Shown: positions 1-10,345 of the stretch, piece after piece
Numbering within the stretch: the stretch's first letter is position 1
Layout: every line of letters begins with the position of its first letter
NCBI GenBank assembly: GCA_030549495.1
Contig: JAUIRK010000860.1
Location: forward strand, 219,501-283,500
Direction: 5' to 3'
Source: Nectonema munidae
Taxonomy: Eukaryota > Nematomorpha > Nectonematoida > Nectonematidae
DNA length: 64,000 bases
The notes under the pieces: model-generated
The model's database searches: none
What the model saw: the letters and a program-made list of their open reading frames with translations, nothing else
Told to the model about the DNA's origin: nothing
Position numbers and translations under genes: made by a program

Positions 1-573
1 CCCTTTTGATAATATCTTCTTCCTTTGAACTATAGTTATAATCTTGGCAACAAATTTTCCTTGCTAATCCTTACTACAAAAGAGTTAAATTCTATTAATC
101 AATCAAATATAAGATATCCAATTTTTTGAACAAAAATAAGCACACAACGTCTATATTATATATGAATATAGGTGCTATGTGGAAATTACCTATCTGAATG
201 AAACTTTATAAATTGTTTTCCATGTTCTCTAAACGAAAATTAGCTCTACCCAAAATTCCCCATTATTAGTTAATATTTTCTAACATCTTTTCATGCTTCT
301 ATTCCACTCTATAATATCTTACCCCTTTTTTCTTCTTGTTTTAATAATTTACTACTACATTCCTATTTTTAGAGTTAATTTCCAATGTACAATATTTTTT
401 ATTTACATTGTATAAGTGATTTTTTCACATTTACGATTTAAGGCCTTTTAAAAAAATACCACCATGTAAGCTACTGTTTCATTGCGATCATACATATTTT
501 TCATAGATCTATTATAGCATTAATATCTTCTTCATAGATAGATGGGTGTACAAAATGTACACATTTTCTTTCA
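1..573. other. AT-rich intergenic DNA
   Basis: No coding region, RNA gene or bounded repeat could be supported here. Only AT-rich, low-complexity sequence was seen. Confidence 0.6.
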
Positions 574-700
574 TTAACCAGTTATCGACCACAGTCGACT
601 TTACAAAAATAAAATCGTCTGCGTTTATTAATGATTTTTAATACAAATCTTTTGCTTTACATTAGATATCGTCTGATTATTGTGGCCGATAACGGGTTAA
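574..700. mobile_element. piggyBac-like MITE, copy 1 (TTAA-flanked)
   Basis: A 127-bp unit begins and ends with TTAA. Its ends are inverted repeats: TTAACCAGTTATCGACCACA on the left, and the complement of TTAACCCGTTATCGGCCACA on the right. The TTAA flank followed by CC(C) matches the piggyBac target and terminus rule. The core carries two ATCGTCTG motifs that recur in the units at 18841 and 56581. It has no coding capacity, so it is non-autonomous. Assignment to piggyBac rests on TTAA and termini only. Confidence 0.6.
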
Positions 701-1566
701 TTCCTCTGTTTTCTTAATTTTTTTCTCTCAATGACATCGAAAATAGTTGAAATTGATCATTCATCATATTTTATTGAATATTTTTTCATATAGTTATTCA
801 CAAATGTCAAGCATATACAACATATATAAGTCCTTTTCAAATGCATCTTCAATTGTTTTTGTGAAATTTACATATATTTTAGAGATGTATCGATATATAT
901 CCACAGATGCAGATCATATGCAAAAAAATGTACATCTGTCCAAATATTTAAGAAGTTTAAACTTGTGTTTGCTTAGAATGGCAATTATGATAAACCGTAT
1001 CCGGGGCTCCCCTATAATTCTGAAATCCGCATCCGGTAGGATGTCAAATTTGATATCCACATTCGGGGATACAAAAAACAAAGCTTGCGAAATTTCAATC
1101 TTTTTTAAATGTGCTTCAAGTTTTTCCCACTATTTGCTATTAAAAGATTTATTCTATTTATATTTCAAAAACTTCGTTACTTTTAAGCTTTTCCAGTTCT
1201 TTCAAATTTTTCAACAGAAATGAGCCAAGCAGCTAACTCCCAATAGTTTTAATTTTACTAAAAAAGTACAACGTAATAAAAATCCTTACATATTTTCTAG
1301 TGAAAATTATTTCAAGCCAGATTTTAGCAGCCTTCATTGTCAAAGTTGAACAAATGTTAAAAGTTGTTGTTGCAAAGTAAGCAAAGCTTTCAAATCTATT
1401 TTGGGAGCAAGAGCCCTCCTCCAAATTTTACTTACAGCCCCCTCAAAGAAAAATTTCACTTCTGGCCACAAGATAAACGCTGCCATGACAAAACTGACTT
1501 AGCATTGTATATTGTTAATACTAACTGTATTCATTCGTAACTGTTCTCACATGTGACAACCTAGAA
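701..1566. other. AT-rich intergenic DNA
   Basis: A 158-codon open frame at 747-1223 has low-complexity composition and no recognisable domain, so I do not call it a gene. Nothing else was seen. Confidence 0.5.
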
Positions 1567-1968
1567 CTGTGGTTCTTAACCTGGAGAGGGGGGGGGGCAC
1601 CAAGAGGACACGAGTAACTTCGAAGAGGAGCATGAGTAGTTAAAAAAATAAAAAAATTTTATTCATATTTGATGCCTTAAAAGGGATTGAGTCAAATCAT
1701 AACTTTTTTGTAATGTTAAAGTATTCAAAATATTTTCAATAAAAATATTAATAATTATTTCTAAAATTATGGAAATTTTACGATTATTTTTTTAAAAAGT
1801 TCGTAATATTATTTTAAACTCATCTCTCTTACATGTACGTGTCTATAATTATAAGTTTGTTATTAATCATGACGCCGAGATGATCATGTTATGTCATTTA
1901 GTGGCATATGATCTTTTTCTTAATTTTTACCTTGGATTTAGTACGGAACTTACCTGAAATAATACGGA

Positions 1969-2826
1969 ATGAGTGCAAAGAAGCGAAAGTATCTTGATGA
2001 ATTTCTTCAGTTTAAATTAGGAGCTCTACTAAAGAGTGACATGTCGGATAGTGCGTGAAATGTTGTAAGACTCTGAGCAATGATGGGATGTGGCAAACAC
2101 GCGAAGGACGTCACTTGAGGACAACACATCCTGATATAGCTGAAAAACTCAAGGCATTCTTTGAAACAAAAAAATATCTGAAGCAAGCTAAGTTGGACAA
2201 CAATGGAGCTATTTGGCAACAAACTTCAAAGGTTGTTGACGCTTATGAGATCGCCATGTTAATTGCAAATAACAAGAAAGGCCATGACATCGGAGAGATT
2301 CTCATAAAACCAAGTATTCTCTGTGAAGCAGAATTCGTTCTAAGGAAAGATAGTGTAAAAAAGCTCTCCTATATTTCTGTATCAAAGGATACAGTCAAGG
2401 CAAAGATTGATGAAAGGAAAACCAAGTTTCGTGGGACTCGCTGGTAGGTGTATTGATGAAGGTCCAGCCATGCTTGGTCTGAATTAATTACAAGAGTGAA
2501 AGAAAAATCCATCTGTTCTAGGTACACACTGCATAAGTGGCTAATAAGATTATCAACTACATAAAATTCGGAGCTTTAAACAGTCGTCTCTTCAAACTGC
2601 TATGTAAGGATATGGAGTCTGAACATGAAGCCTTACTTTTTCATACAAACGTTTGATGGCTATCAAAGGGAGACATGCGTGTACGGCTTTATGAACCACG
2701 TGAAGAACTAGCAATGTTTTTAGATTTAAAACATAAGGCAGATCTTCATGAAAAGTTTCAATGACTTTCAGCGATCTCTAGCTTACCTGGTGGATGCATT
2801 TGAAGCATTTAATGTTCTCAACCTTA
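1969..2826 (+). pseudogene. hAT transposase (ZBED5-like), N-terminal half
   Basis: The start ATG at 1969 opens M-S-A-K-K-R-K-Y, like the MSKRKY start of ZBED5-type transposases. A BED zinc finger follows: C-V-K-C at about 2040-2060, then H-L-R-T-T-H near 2112. From 2055 to 2447 the frame is open and carries the family signatures QAKLDNN, IAMLIANNKKGHDIGE and LIKPSILCEAE. After 2447 the homology continues across frames: GPAMLG, RVKEKS, a W-L-S-K-G-D motif near 2660, then LAYLVDAFEAFNVLNL up to the insertion point. The region after 2447 lacks the stretch that normally holds the first catalytic Asp. Several frameshifts and a deletion make it non-functional. Confidence 0.8.
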
Positions 2827-3199
2827 ACCCTATTAGTGCTGGGTTAAGAACTAAAAATTAATTGTAGAAAATTGGCTGAATCATATCCCTTCAAATTTTG
2901 TGACTTTTCCTAAAATCGCTAGCTGCATCTTTTGAAACCATTTTCGTGGTAGTTGAATGACCCCTTCTTGTCCAAAACTGTCAATCAAAATCAAAAATTA
3001 AAATTCTTCAGCAAAATTTCGACATTATCTGTACTTAACCTTATAACTTAGGATCTATATTATATAATACCCTGGAAATTTATAATTATATACAGTTTGG
3101 AATGCATAACACTTTATATATTTAATTTTTTCAATAATCATGGCTACTTTTTAGAAAATGTCAATCAAAATTTTGATTGATCAAAAATATATATAATTA

Positions 3200-4440
3200 A
3201 ATATACCTTCAAATTTTACATAAAATATATGTTTTTATACTAAATCGGTCATGCTGTTTTCATTTCTGGACTCATTTTTTACATTTAGGATGTGAAAATA
3301 CCTATAAGTGTTAATCAAATTTGCGGTTTACTTCTGAAAATTGTCTCCAAAAACATTCCTTCACATTTTACATAAAATATATGTTTTAATACTAAATCGG
3401 TCATGCTGTTTTCATTTCTGGACTCATTTTTTACATTTAGGATTTTAAAATACCTATAAGTGTTAATCAAATTTGTGGTTTACTTCTGAAAATTGTCTCC
3501 AAAAACATTCCATCATATTTTACATAAAATATATGTGTTATACTAAATCGGCAATGCTGGTTTCGTTTCAGGGCTCATTTTTTGCGTTTAGGATCTGAAA
3601 ATACCTATAAGTTTTAATCAAATTTGCGGTCTACTTCTAAAAATTATCTCCAAAAACATTCATTCAAATTTTACAATGAAATATATCTGTTATACTAAAT
3701 CGGCGATGCTGGTTTCATTACTGGACTCATTTTTTACGTTTAGAATGTGAAAATACCTATATGTGTTAATTAAATTTGTGGTTTACTTCTAAAAATTATC
3801 CCCAAATACATTAATTCAAATTTTACAATGAAATATATGTTTTATACCAAATCAACCATGCTGTTTTCATTTCTGAACTCATTTTTCACATTTAGAGGTT
3901 TTAAAATATCTGTCAATGTCAATCAAATTTGCGGTTTACTTCTAAAAGCTATCTCCAAAAATATTCTCTTAATTTTACATGGAATATATGTTTTTATACC
4001 AAATCAAACATGCTGTTTTCATTTCTGAACTCATTTTTTACATTTTGGATGTGAAAACACTTATAAGTGTTAATGAAATTTGCGGTTTACTTCTAAAAAT
4101 TGTCTCCAAAAACATTCATTCAAATTTTACAATTAAATATTCGACCATGATAATTTTTATTTCTGAAATCATTTTTTTCATTTAGAAGTTTTAAATGTCT
4201 GAAAGTATCAATCAAATGTTCGATTTACGTCTAATGTCTACAGAAATATTTTTGAAATTTAAATAAAATATCTGTTTTTATGCCAAATGGAAGATGCTGG
4301 TTTCATTTTTGGACTGTTTTGGCATTAATGGTTTTAAAATATCTGAAAGATTCAATCAGATTTGCGGTTTACTTCTAGATACTGTCTTCAAAAATATTTT
4401 CAAAAAAATAAAATATCTGTTTTATACCAAATCAACTATG
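3200..4440. repeat. Left satellite array of Element A (about 150-bp unit)
   Basis: About eight degenerate tandem copies have recurrent anchors: TTTTACATAAAATATATG, then ATGCTGNTTTCATTTCTG, CTCATTTTTTAC, AATCAAATTTGCGGTTTAC and GTCTCCAAAAACATT. Anchor spacing is roughly 150 bp (about 3215, 3366, 3517, 3669, 3817, 3972, 4122). Copies degrade towards both ends. Confidence 0.85.
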
Positions 4441-5590
4441 CTTACTTTATTTCTGTATTGAATTTTGGCTAATATGGTTAAAAAATAACTCGAAGTGGAA
4501 ATTGAATTAGTAATGTATGCCTGAAAATCAGTTCTGTAAAAAATTTTCAAAAAATGGCTGCACATTAGATATATAGTGAAAATATACTTTTTTTTGTATA
4601 TTTTGGCTTATAATACTTTCTACAATCATCCTGAGTATGAAATATTTATTAAAAAAACAAACAAAACATTATAAAATCTGTTGAAAATTTGTATGAGAGA
4701 AGGAACCAAGTCGAAAACTAATTTAAAAGAGAACATGTGATCAAAACAAATAATTAAAAAAAATATGTATCTTGACTAAATGGAAGATCTACCATGTTCT
4801 AATGAACTAGGATGTGGTTTAATTATATAATAGATGCTTCAAAAAGATTTTGACTGTGAAAAAGAAGTTCCTCCTTTACAAATGAAAAATATTTAAATCT
4901 ATAGCTTATCATATAGGATTACAATTAACATTTAGCTAAGATGGGTAGGAAATCTGAAAATTTAGAATAGGTCAGATTTATCAAAAATGGCTCAGATACC
5001 AATATATGAGAATTTAGTCACTATCAAGATATTTTTAATTTAAATTGAATTTGTCCATCTTTTTCCTTTTGCGTCAAAGTAATAATTTTTTAGATGAAGA
5101 ACATGGACAACTTTTTGTAATTGAACAATGAACATCACGAATGATTCATCAGAAAAAAACATTTGAAATGAGATTGGTTAACAAATATTCAGGCCTGATA
5201 ATAAAATACACGATATTGATAAAAAAGTCTAAGATCATCCAAAAGATTGTTTAATTAAAATGCTTTGAGAGTGGAAAAAAGTAATTTTATCATTATAAAA
5301 AAATTTTTGGAACACACATTGAAGAATATAAATTTCTAATGAAAAAAGAACTACTAAGAAAGGATCATCATGGAATGAATAGCAAAATTACATACTGGAA
5401 ATTATAATATGACGTAGACACTACAAGTCAATAACGAATTTGTAGCCAAAAAGATGGAGGTCCTATCGAGTTACATAAATTACTGTAAAATGAAATATTT
5501 TGAGTGAATTATCGATTTTTTTGAAAGGTTTTATTGATTTCATAAAAAATTACATCACCATTAAATTCTACATACTTGAAATGTATAAAA
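4441..5590. other. Central unique region of Element A
   Basis: This is AT-rich sequence between the two repeat arms. I see no open frame with recognisable homology and no clear internal repeat. Confidence 0.5.
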
Positions 5591-6509
5591 AACTTTTATA
5601 AGAATAAAAATTTTAATTTTGACATGGGCTGTCATATTTAAATTATTTTTTCAGGTTTAACTAATATTTAAAAAAAAAATAGGAATATAACCAGTAAACA
5701 TAGCCTACTTGAAAATGGGTATATGTGTGTAAAATGCCATACACGGTAAACTTCATCATCTCCCTATACTTTCTATTAAACGTAATTCTCTAATTCAAAA
5801 AACCGTGCATGATCCTTTTTTTGGGATAAATCAATTTTTTGACAGTTTTGATTGATTTTCATAAAAAAATGAATACCACCACTGAATTACGCATGCTTAA
5901 AAATGGGTATATATGTGTAAAAAACTTTATATTATTACTTAGATAAAAAGTTTCTTTTTAAGATGAGCTATCATATATAAATCAATGGTTTGATAACTTT
6001 AATTGATTTTTATAAAAAAAAATGAATATCACCGCTGAATTCAGCATGCTTGAAAATGAGTGTATATGTGTAAAAAACATTATATAATTATTTGGATAAA
6101 AAGTTTCTTTTTTGAGAAGAGCTGTCATATGTAAATAACTTTTTTGACAGATTTGAATGATTTTTATTAAAAAAATGAATATCACCACTGAATTCAGCAT
6201 GCTTGAAAATGGATGTATAAAAAACATATTATTATTTAAATTAAAAGCTTCTTTTTGAGATGAGCTGTCACATTTAGATCAATTTTTAGACAGGTTTGAT
6301 TGATTTTCATCAAAAATGAATATCACCACTGAATTCAGCATATTTGAAAATGGGTATACATGTGTAAAAAACTATATACTTATTTAGATAAAAAGTTCCT
6401 TTTTGAGATGAGCTGTCACATTTAGATCAATTTTTTGACAGGTTTTATTGATTTTCATAAAAAATTAATATCACCACTGAATTCAGCATATTTGAAAATG
6501 GGTATACAT
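5590..6509. repeat. Right satellite array of Element A, proximal part
   Basis: Tandem units of about 148-153 bp carry the anchors GAGCTGTCA, ATCAATTTTTTGACAG, TTGATTGATTTTCAT, ACCACTGAATTCAGCAT and GAAAATGGGTATA. The phase marks fall near 5828, 5981, 6134, 6278 and 6425. The last unit is cut within GGGTATACAT by the insertion at 6510. Complemented, the unit is weakly collinear with the left array (GCTG, CATTTTTTA, AATCAA, TCTC-AAAAA in the same order). Confidence 0.85.
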
Positions 6510-8919
6510 TAGGGTGATTCCTAAAAAAAAATTTTCCGAAAATTTAAATGACACCCTCTGCATTCGATGAGAAAACATATATGAAGAGTAAATATAACAA
6601 TAAAATTTATCCATGTTTAAAAAAGCTTCCGCTCCAAGTAAAATATAAATTTGATAAAAAAAACTTGTATTTTTTTAGTTACAAGTATTGTAACCTTAGT
6701 GCTAAGACCACTAAAATAGTTATTAAGTGTTAAAATTTTAACAATAGATGGTGGTAAATAATTTATAATTTTATTTTATTTAAGATTGTTATTCAAGATT
6801 ATTTTCATTTATTGTTTTCATTTAAGATTTTAACAATTTTTTTGTTCCAATTAAAGATAAACTCAAGAAATTCGAGTTTAAAAGTTCAAATCAATAAGAA
6901 TACTTGGGAAAGAAATTTAAAGTTCAAATCAAAACAAAAAAGGGAAAGTAAAATTCCTTTAATAGAGTCTCTTTCTCATTTGAGTAGAATTCCGACTAAC
7001 TGCCAAATTCTTGGTAATTTCAAATTTTTATATAACAAGACTAAGAACAAAGAAGAGAGAATCAAGTTTATATTGAGTGAGATTGAATACCTTTGGAAAG
7101 AAACACTTGATTTTCTACTACTTTCTAAATCCCTTATTAGAAAAAAACTTGGAATTCTCATACAATTAGAAAATAAGAATAGAAAAAGACAGTCCGAGAA
7201 ATTTATATCAGATATTCTTCCAGGTTTGTTTGATGTTACAAATGTTAATGGTTTTTGGAAATGTAAGGAAGATAAAGAGTTCTATAAAAAACAAATTGAA
7301 AGCCTGGGAAGAGTGGGCTACTCAATATTAAAGGAGGCTCCTTCAAGCTCTATACATCCAAGTAAAAAAAAGTTAATAAAAAATCACATATCTGAAAGTT
7401 TAGTTCACGTTGATCACAACTCTTCCTCAAATTTAAGTTCGAACGATGAAGCTTCGCTTCTCTCATCATCATCATTATCATTGTCATCCTCGTCATCATC
7501 ATCATCTCTTTATAAAATCCGTGAGCCTAAATTCAAAAAAGGTTTGACAAAAACAGCGAGTATTCTGGTGAATAAAAACAATGTCTCGACACACAAAGCA
7601 CATCAAATTCTTACAACATTCAAGAAAGAGTGTTTTGATATTTCAGTTCCTAGACAATCTTCGATATGGAAACAAGTGATCAAGGATGGAAGGGCCATGA
7701 AAGTTAAAGTTTCCAATTTTCTTTCAAATTCTTTGGATTCATTTTGCTTACAATTTGACGGAAAAAAGTTAAAAGGTGAAGAATATCAAGTTGTGCTTTT
7801 AACAAATCAAAATTATGAAATTAAGCTAGGGATTTTGAAATGTGAATCAGGCTCAGCAAAAGCCATTTTTAAAGAGATGGAAAAACTGATTAGCGACTAC
7901 AACGCTTGGAAAAACATATGCATGATTATTTGTGATACAACTGCAACCAACACTGTTTGTCATGGCGGAGTAGTCAAAATGATAAAAGAGCATATTTGTA
8001 ATTTGGGTCATGCTGAACCGCAATATATAGGCTGCCAACATCACGTATTGGACTTGATATTGAAGCATGAGCTGAATTTTTTTTTTTTTCAAAAAACAAC
8101 AAAACCACAGCTAAATTACTTCTTTGTTGAATCTATTTCAAAGAACTATGATAATTTGCGTAATTCTTATAGTTCTCAAGCTTTAATTGAAATGCCAGAA
8201 TATGAAAATCGAGGATGGCGTGATGATTTTAAGTTTCTTTATGAGTTGTGTATGGCATTCAGATTCTACAAACAGACCTTAAAGCTTCCATTGATCAAGT
8301 GGAAAAAATCGCCAAATTTACACCAGGCAAGATGGAACTCACGGGCAATTTACACATTGATAGCATTTTTTCTTTTGCCTGATCAAAGGAATTCTTTTGA
8401 AATTGTCTGCGAGTTTATAGCAAATAATTGGGCCGATGCCTAGTTCCACTCTCAACATTATGATTCACTTATATATGAAAAATTGCTTGGAGGAATCCAA
8501 AAAATAAAGTGTAACACAGCATTAAAATGTTTGAATAAACACTGGAAGTGTGAGAAGTCTAGAATAGATATTGCAAGAAGTAATCAAAACACCGAAAGAG
8601 CAAATGGAGGAGCTACACAAAAGTTCAAAAAAAATAGAATACTTAAACATGAAATTTGTAGGAAAAAACACCTTCTGACAACTTTTCTTCATATTTTATA
8701 TGTTTTTAAAATAAAATTTACTTAAAATTCTTTACAAATTTCAATTATATGTTAGAGTTTTAAGTTTGAAATTTGGTAAAAAAATTTTTATTTTCCATAC
8801 AAGAGGAGCGGAAGGTTTTTGAATTTTCAGCCAAAAAAACTAAAAGAATCGTATTCTACACGTAAAAACTCATCTTTCTGGCATGGTGTCAAAAAAATTT
8901 TTTTTTAGGAATCACCCTA
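6510..8919 (+). mobile_element. hAT-like transposon with TAGGGTG termini and 8-bp TSD
   Basis: The ends are inverted repeats: TAGGGTGATTCCTAAAAAAA on the left and the complement on the right. The flanking 8-bp duplication GTATACAT (6502-6509 and 8920-8927) is perfect. The target was a satellite unit of Element A, whose intact copies read GGGTATACATGTG across the site. The element is 2410 bp and carries one large transposase frame on the plus strand. The 8-bp duplication and YAGGG-type ends fit the hAT superfamily. A related element with the same TIR start lies at 41941-44962. Confidence 0.88.
6812..8725 (+). CDS. hAT-like transposase, nearly open (one in-frame stop)
   Basis: 543 codons run from 6812 to a TAG at 8441-8443. 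The same frame then continues to 8725 with more family-like sequence, so the stop is probably a late mutation. Residues about 210-235 form a poly-Ser/Leu linker. The RNase H-like core shows C-L-Q-F-D-G-K-K at about 7742-7765 (first Asp), M-I-I-C-D-T-T-A-T-N-T near 7930 (second Asp) and I-G-C-Q-H-H-V-L-D near 8030. An R-W-N-S-R motif lies near 8330, and RSNQNTERANGG comes after the stop. The relative at 42322-44556 shows matching W-D-S-K, F-D-T-P, A-C-R-H-H-I-G-E and R-W-M-S-K. No BED finger was seen. Catalytic assignments are inferred from pattern. The superfamily is hAT-like by TSD and TIR; the exact clade is unknown. Confidence 0.75.
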
Positions 8920-9370
8920 GTATACATGTGTAAAAAACTTTATATAATTATTTAGATAAAAAGTTCCTTTTTGAGATGAGCTGTCACATTTAGATCAATT
9001 TTTTGACAGGTTTGAATGATTTTCATAAAAAATGAATATCACCACTGATTTCAGCATATTTGAAAATGGGTAACATGTGTAAAAAACTTTATATAATTAT
9101 TTAGATAAAAAGTTCCTTTTTGAGATGAACTGTCACATTTAGATCAATTTTTTGACAGGTTTGATTGATTTTCATAAAAAATGAATATCACCACTGAATT
9201 CAGCATATTTGAAAATGGGTATACATGTGTAAAAAACTTTATATAATTATTTAAATAAAAAGTTCCTTTTTGGGATGAGCTGTCAAATATAAATCAATTT
9301 TTTGAGAGGTTTGATTGATTTTGATAAAAAATGGACATCACCACTGAATTCAGCATAGTTGAAATATATA
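8920..9370. repeat. Right satellite array of Element A, distal part
   Basis: Three more units of about 148 bp (phase marks near 8994, 9142 and 9291) continue the array interrupted at 6510. The first starts with the second copy of the GTATACAT duplication. The array decays at about 9370 and passes into a run of nine G and a GC-rich shoulder ahead of the right TIR. Confidence 0.85.
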
Positions 9371-9489
9371 TGTAACATTAAAAATATTTATAAAAACTTA
9401 TTAATATCTGAGAAAAATAGGGGGGGGGCACTTTACGCCCCCTCCCCCCAGCACTTGAGCGGACAAATTTTGACCAGCACTAATAGGGT

Positions 9490-10047
9490 TAGACTACAAG
9501 GGAAGAACATCCGCATCCTTAGGCATGATGAAAATATCTGGGCCTTCATATCCAAACTCGACCTCTGGAAGCATCGAACAAAGCAGGAATATGTAGCCGG
9601 TTTTAGCAACTTAAATCCTGCTCTTAGTCCCACTACTCTTGATTCTGAACTCACCTAACTAATTTGAAAACGGAATTCATCACAAACTTTCCGGATATAG
9701 ATGTCAAGCGTGAAACCCGGAAATTTATCGAGAACCCATTTCAGTGTGAAGTAGGTGATGTTCCACATGAAATACAAGAGCAATTACGTGAGTTCAAGTT
9801 TAACTGCACAGCTAAGGATGACTTAAAAGAATTGGATCTTGAAACATTCTGGGCCAAGTATATTCCTGTTTACCCTCTCATCTCAAATCAGGCTCTTCGG
9901 ATTCTAACTATTTTCTGATCCACATACCTTTGTGAAACTGCCTTTTCCATGCTCGTTTCTATCAAGAATAAGTATAGGAGCAGGCTTAAGTTGAAGGCGA
10001 TTAGCGCTGTGCACTCTCTGGTATTCAACCACGCATACAGTACCTAG
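9490..10047 (+). pseudogene. hAT transposase (ZBED5-like), C-terminal half
   Basis: The frame resumes after Element A with R-L-Q-G-K-N and runs through SKLDLWKHRTKQ to a stop at about 9658. It continues in other frames: TEFITNFPDIDV, then FWAKYIPVYPLISNQALRIL. Next come LCETAFSMLVSIKNKYRSRL and HSLVFNHAYST, with a stop at 10045-10047. The last blocks are the hAT C-terminal dimerisation region, in which YPxL and C-E-xx-FS are typical. At least two frame breaks separate the blocks. Confidence 0.8.
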
Positions 10048-10345
10048 TTGTAAAAAATAATCCAAGTATCTCACTAATTACCAAAAAAGATGTCAAGCAT
10101 ATCACTAATAATTACTAAGAAGTGATATCAGTATATCACTATTTCAAATTCATTGTTAATAAAAAGATTATGTAAAGATAATTTTACTTAAAAATTTGTG
10201 AGGAAATTGAATGTGCAGATGCAATTATAATTAGTTGATAAATTAGTTATTAAATTTTAACATACACTAATAAAATATACTAGCTATCATTAGTGCCTTA
10301 TTTTATAGCATTGAGAGGACACAATTACTGCCCCTCCCCCACCAC

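Larger units (their letters stand above)
2827..9489. mobile_element. Element A: TA-flanked TIR element with inverted satellite arms
   Basis: A 16-bp inverted repeat bounds the element: ACCCTATTAGTGCTGG at 2827-2842 and its exact complement at 9474-9489. TA dinucleotides lie immediately outside (2825-2826 and 9490-9491). Excision plus one TA restores the reading frame of the hAT gene it interrupts, which confirms the boundaries. The body holds a left array of about 150-bp repeats (3200-4440), a unique centre (4441-5590) and a right array of about 150-bp repeats in opposite orientation (5590-6509 and 8920-9370). A GC-rich right shoulder containing nine G residues follows. No transposase of its own was seen, so it is probably mobilised in trans. 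The TA duplication suggests a Tc1/mariner-type enzyme. The architecture recalls foldback elements. A second, truncated copy lies at 57690-58389. Confidence 0.8.
1567..10345 (+). mobile_element. hAT transposon, ZBED5/ZBED8-like, decayed and split by nested insertions
   Basis: The left end reads CTGTGGTTCTTAACCTGG, close to the CAGTGGTTCTTAACC termini of many hAT elements. The two halves of a ZBED5-type transposase lie on the plus strand at 1969-2826 and 9490-10047, with Element A (2827-9489) between them. Removing Element A plus one TA rejoins the reading frame as N-L-R-L-Q-G-K, matching the family motif LNLxLQGK. The right terminus was not found, so the end given is approximate. The coding halves carry several frameshifts, so this is an old copy. 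Confidence 0.75.

Noticed and set aside
747-1223. 158-codon open frame
   Set aside because: Low-complexity composition, no recognisable domain, no splice or codon support. Likely chance in AT-rich DNA.
2007-2222. Minus-strand open frame opposite the ZBED5-like transposase
   Set aside because: It is the antisense shadow of the homologous plus-strand frame.
3828-4185. Two open frames inside the left satellite array
   Set aside because: They follow the repeat period and translate repeat units. No protein homology.
9433-9654. Minus-strand open frame over the hAT C-terminal half
   Set aside because: Antisense of a segment with clear hAT homology on the plus strand.
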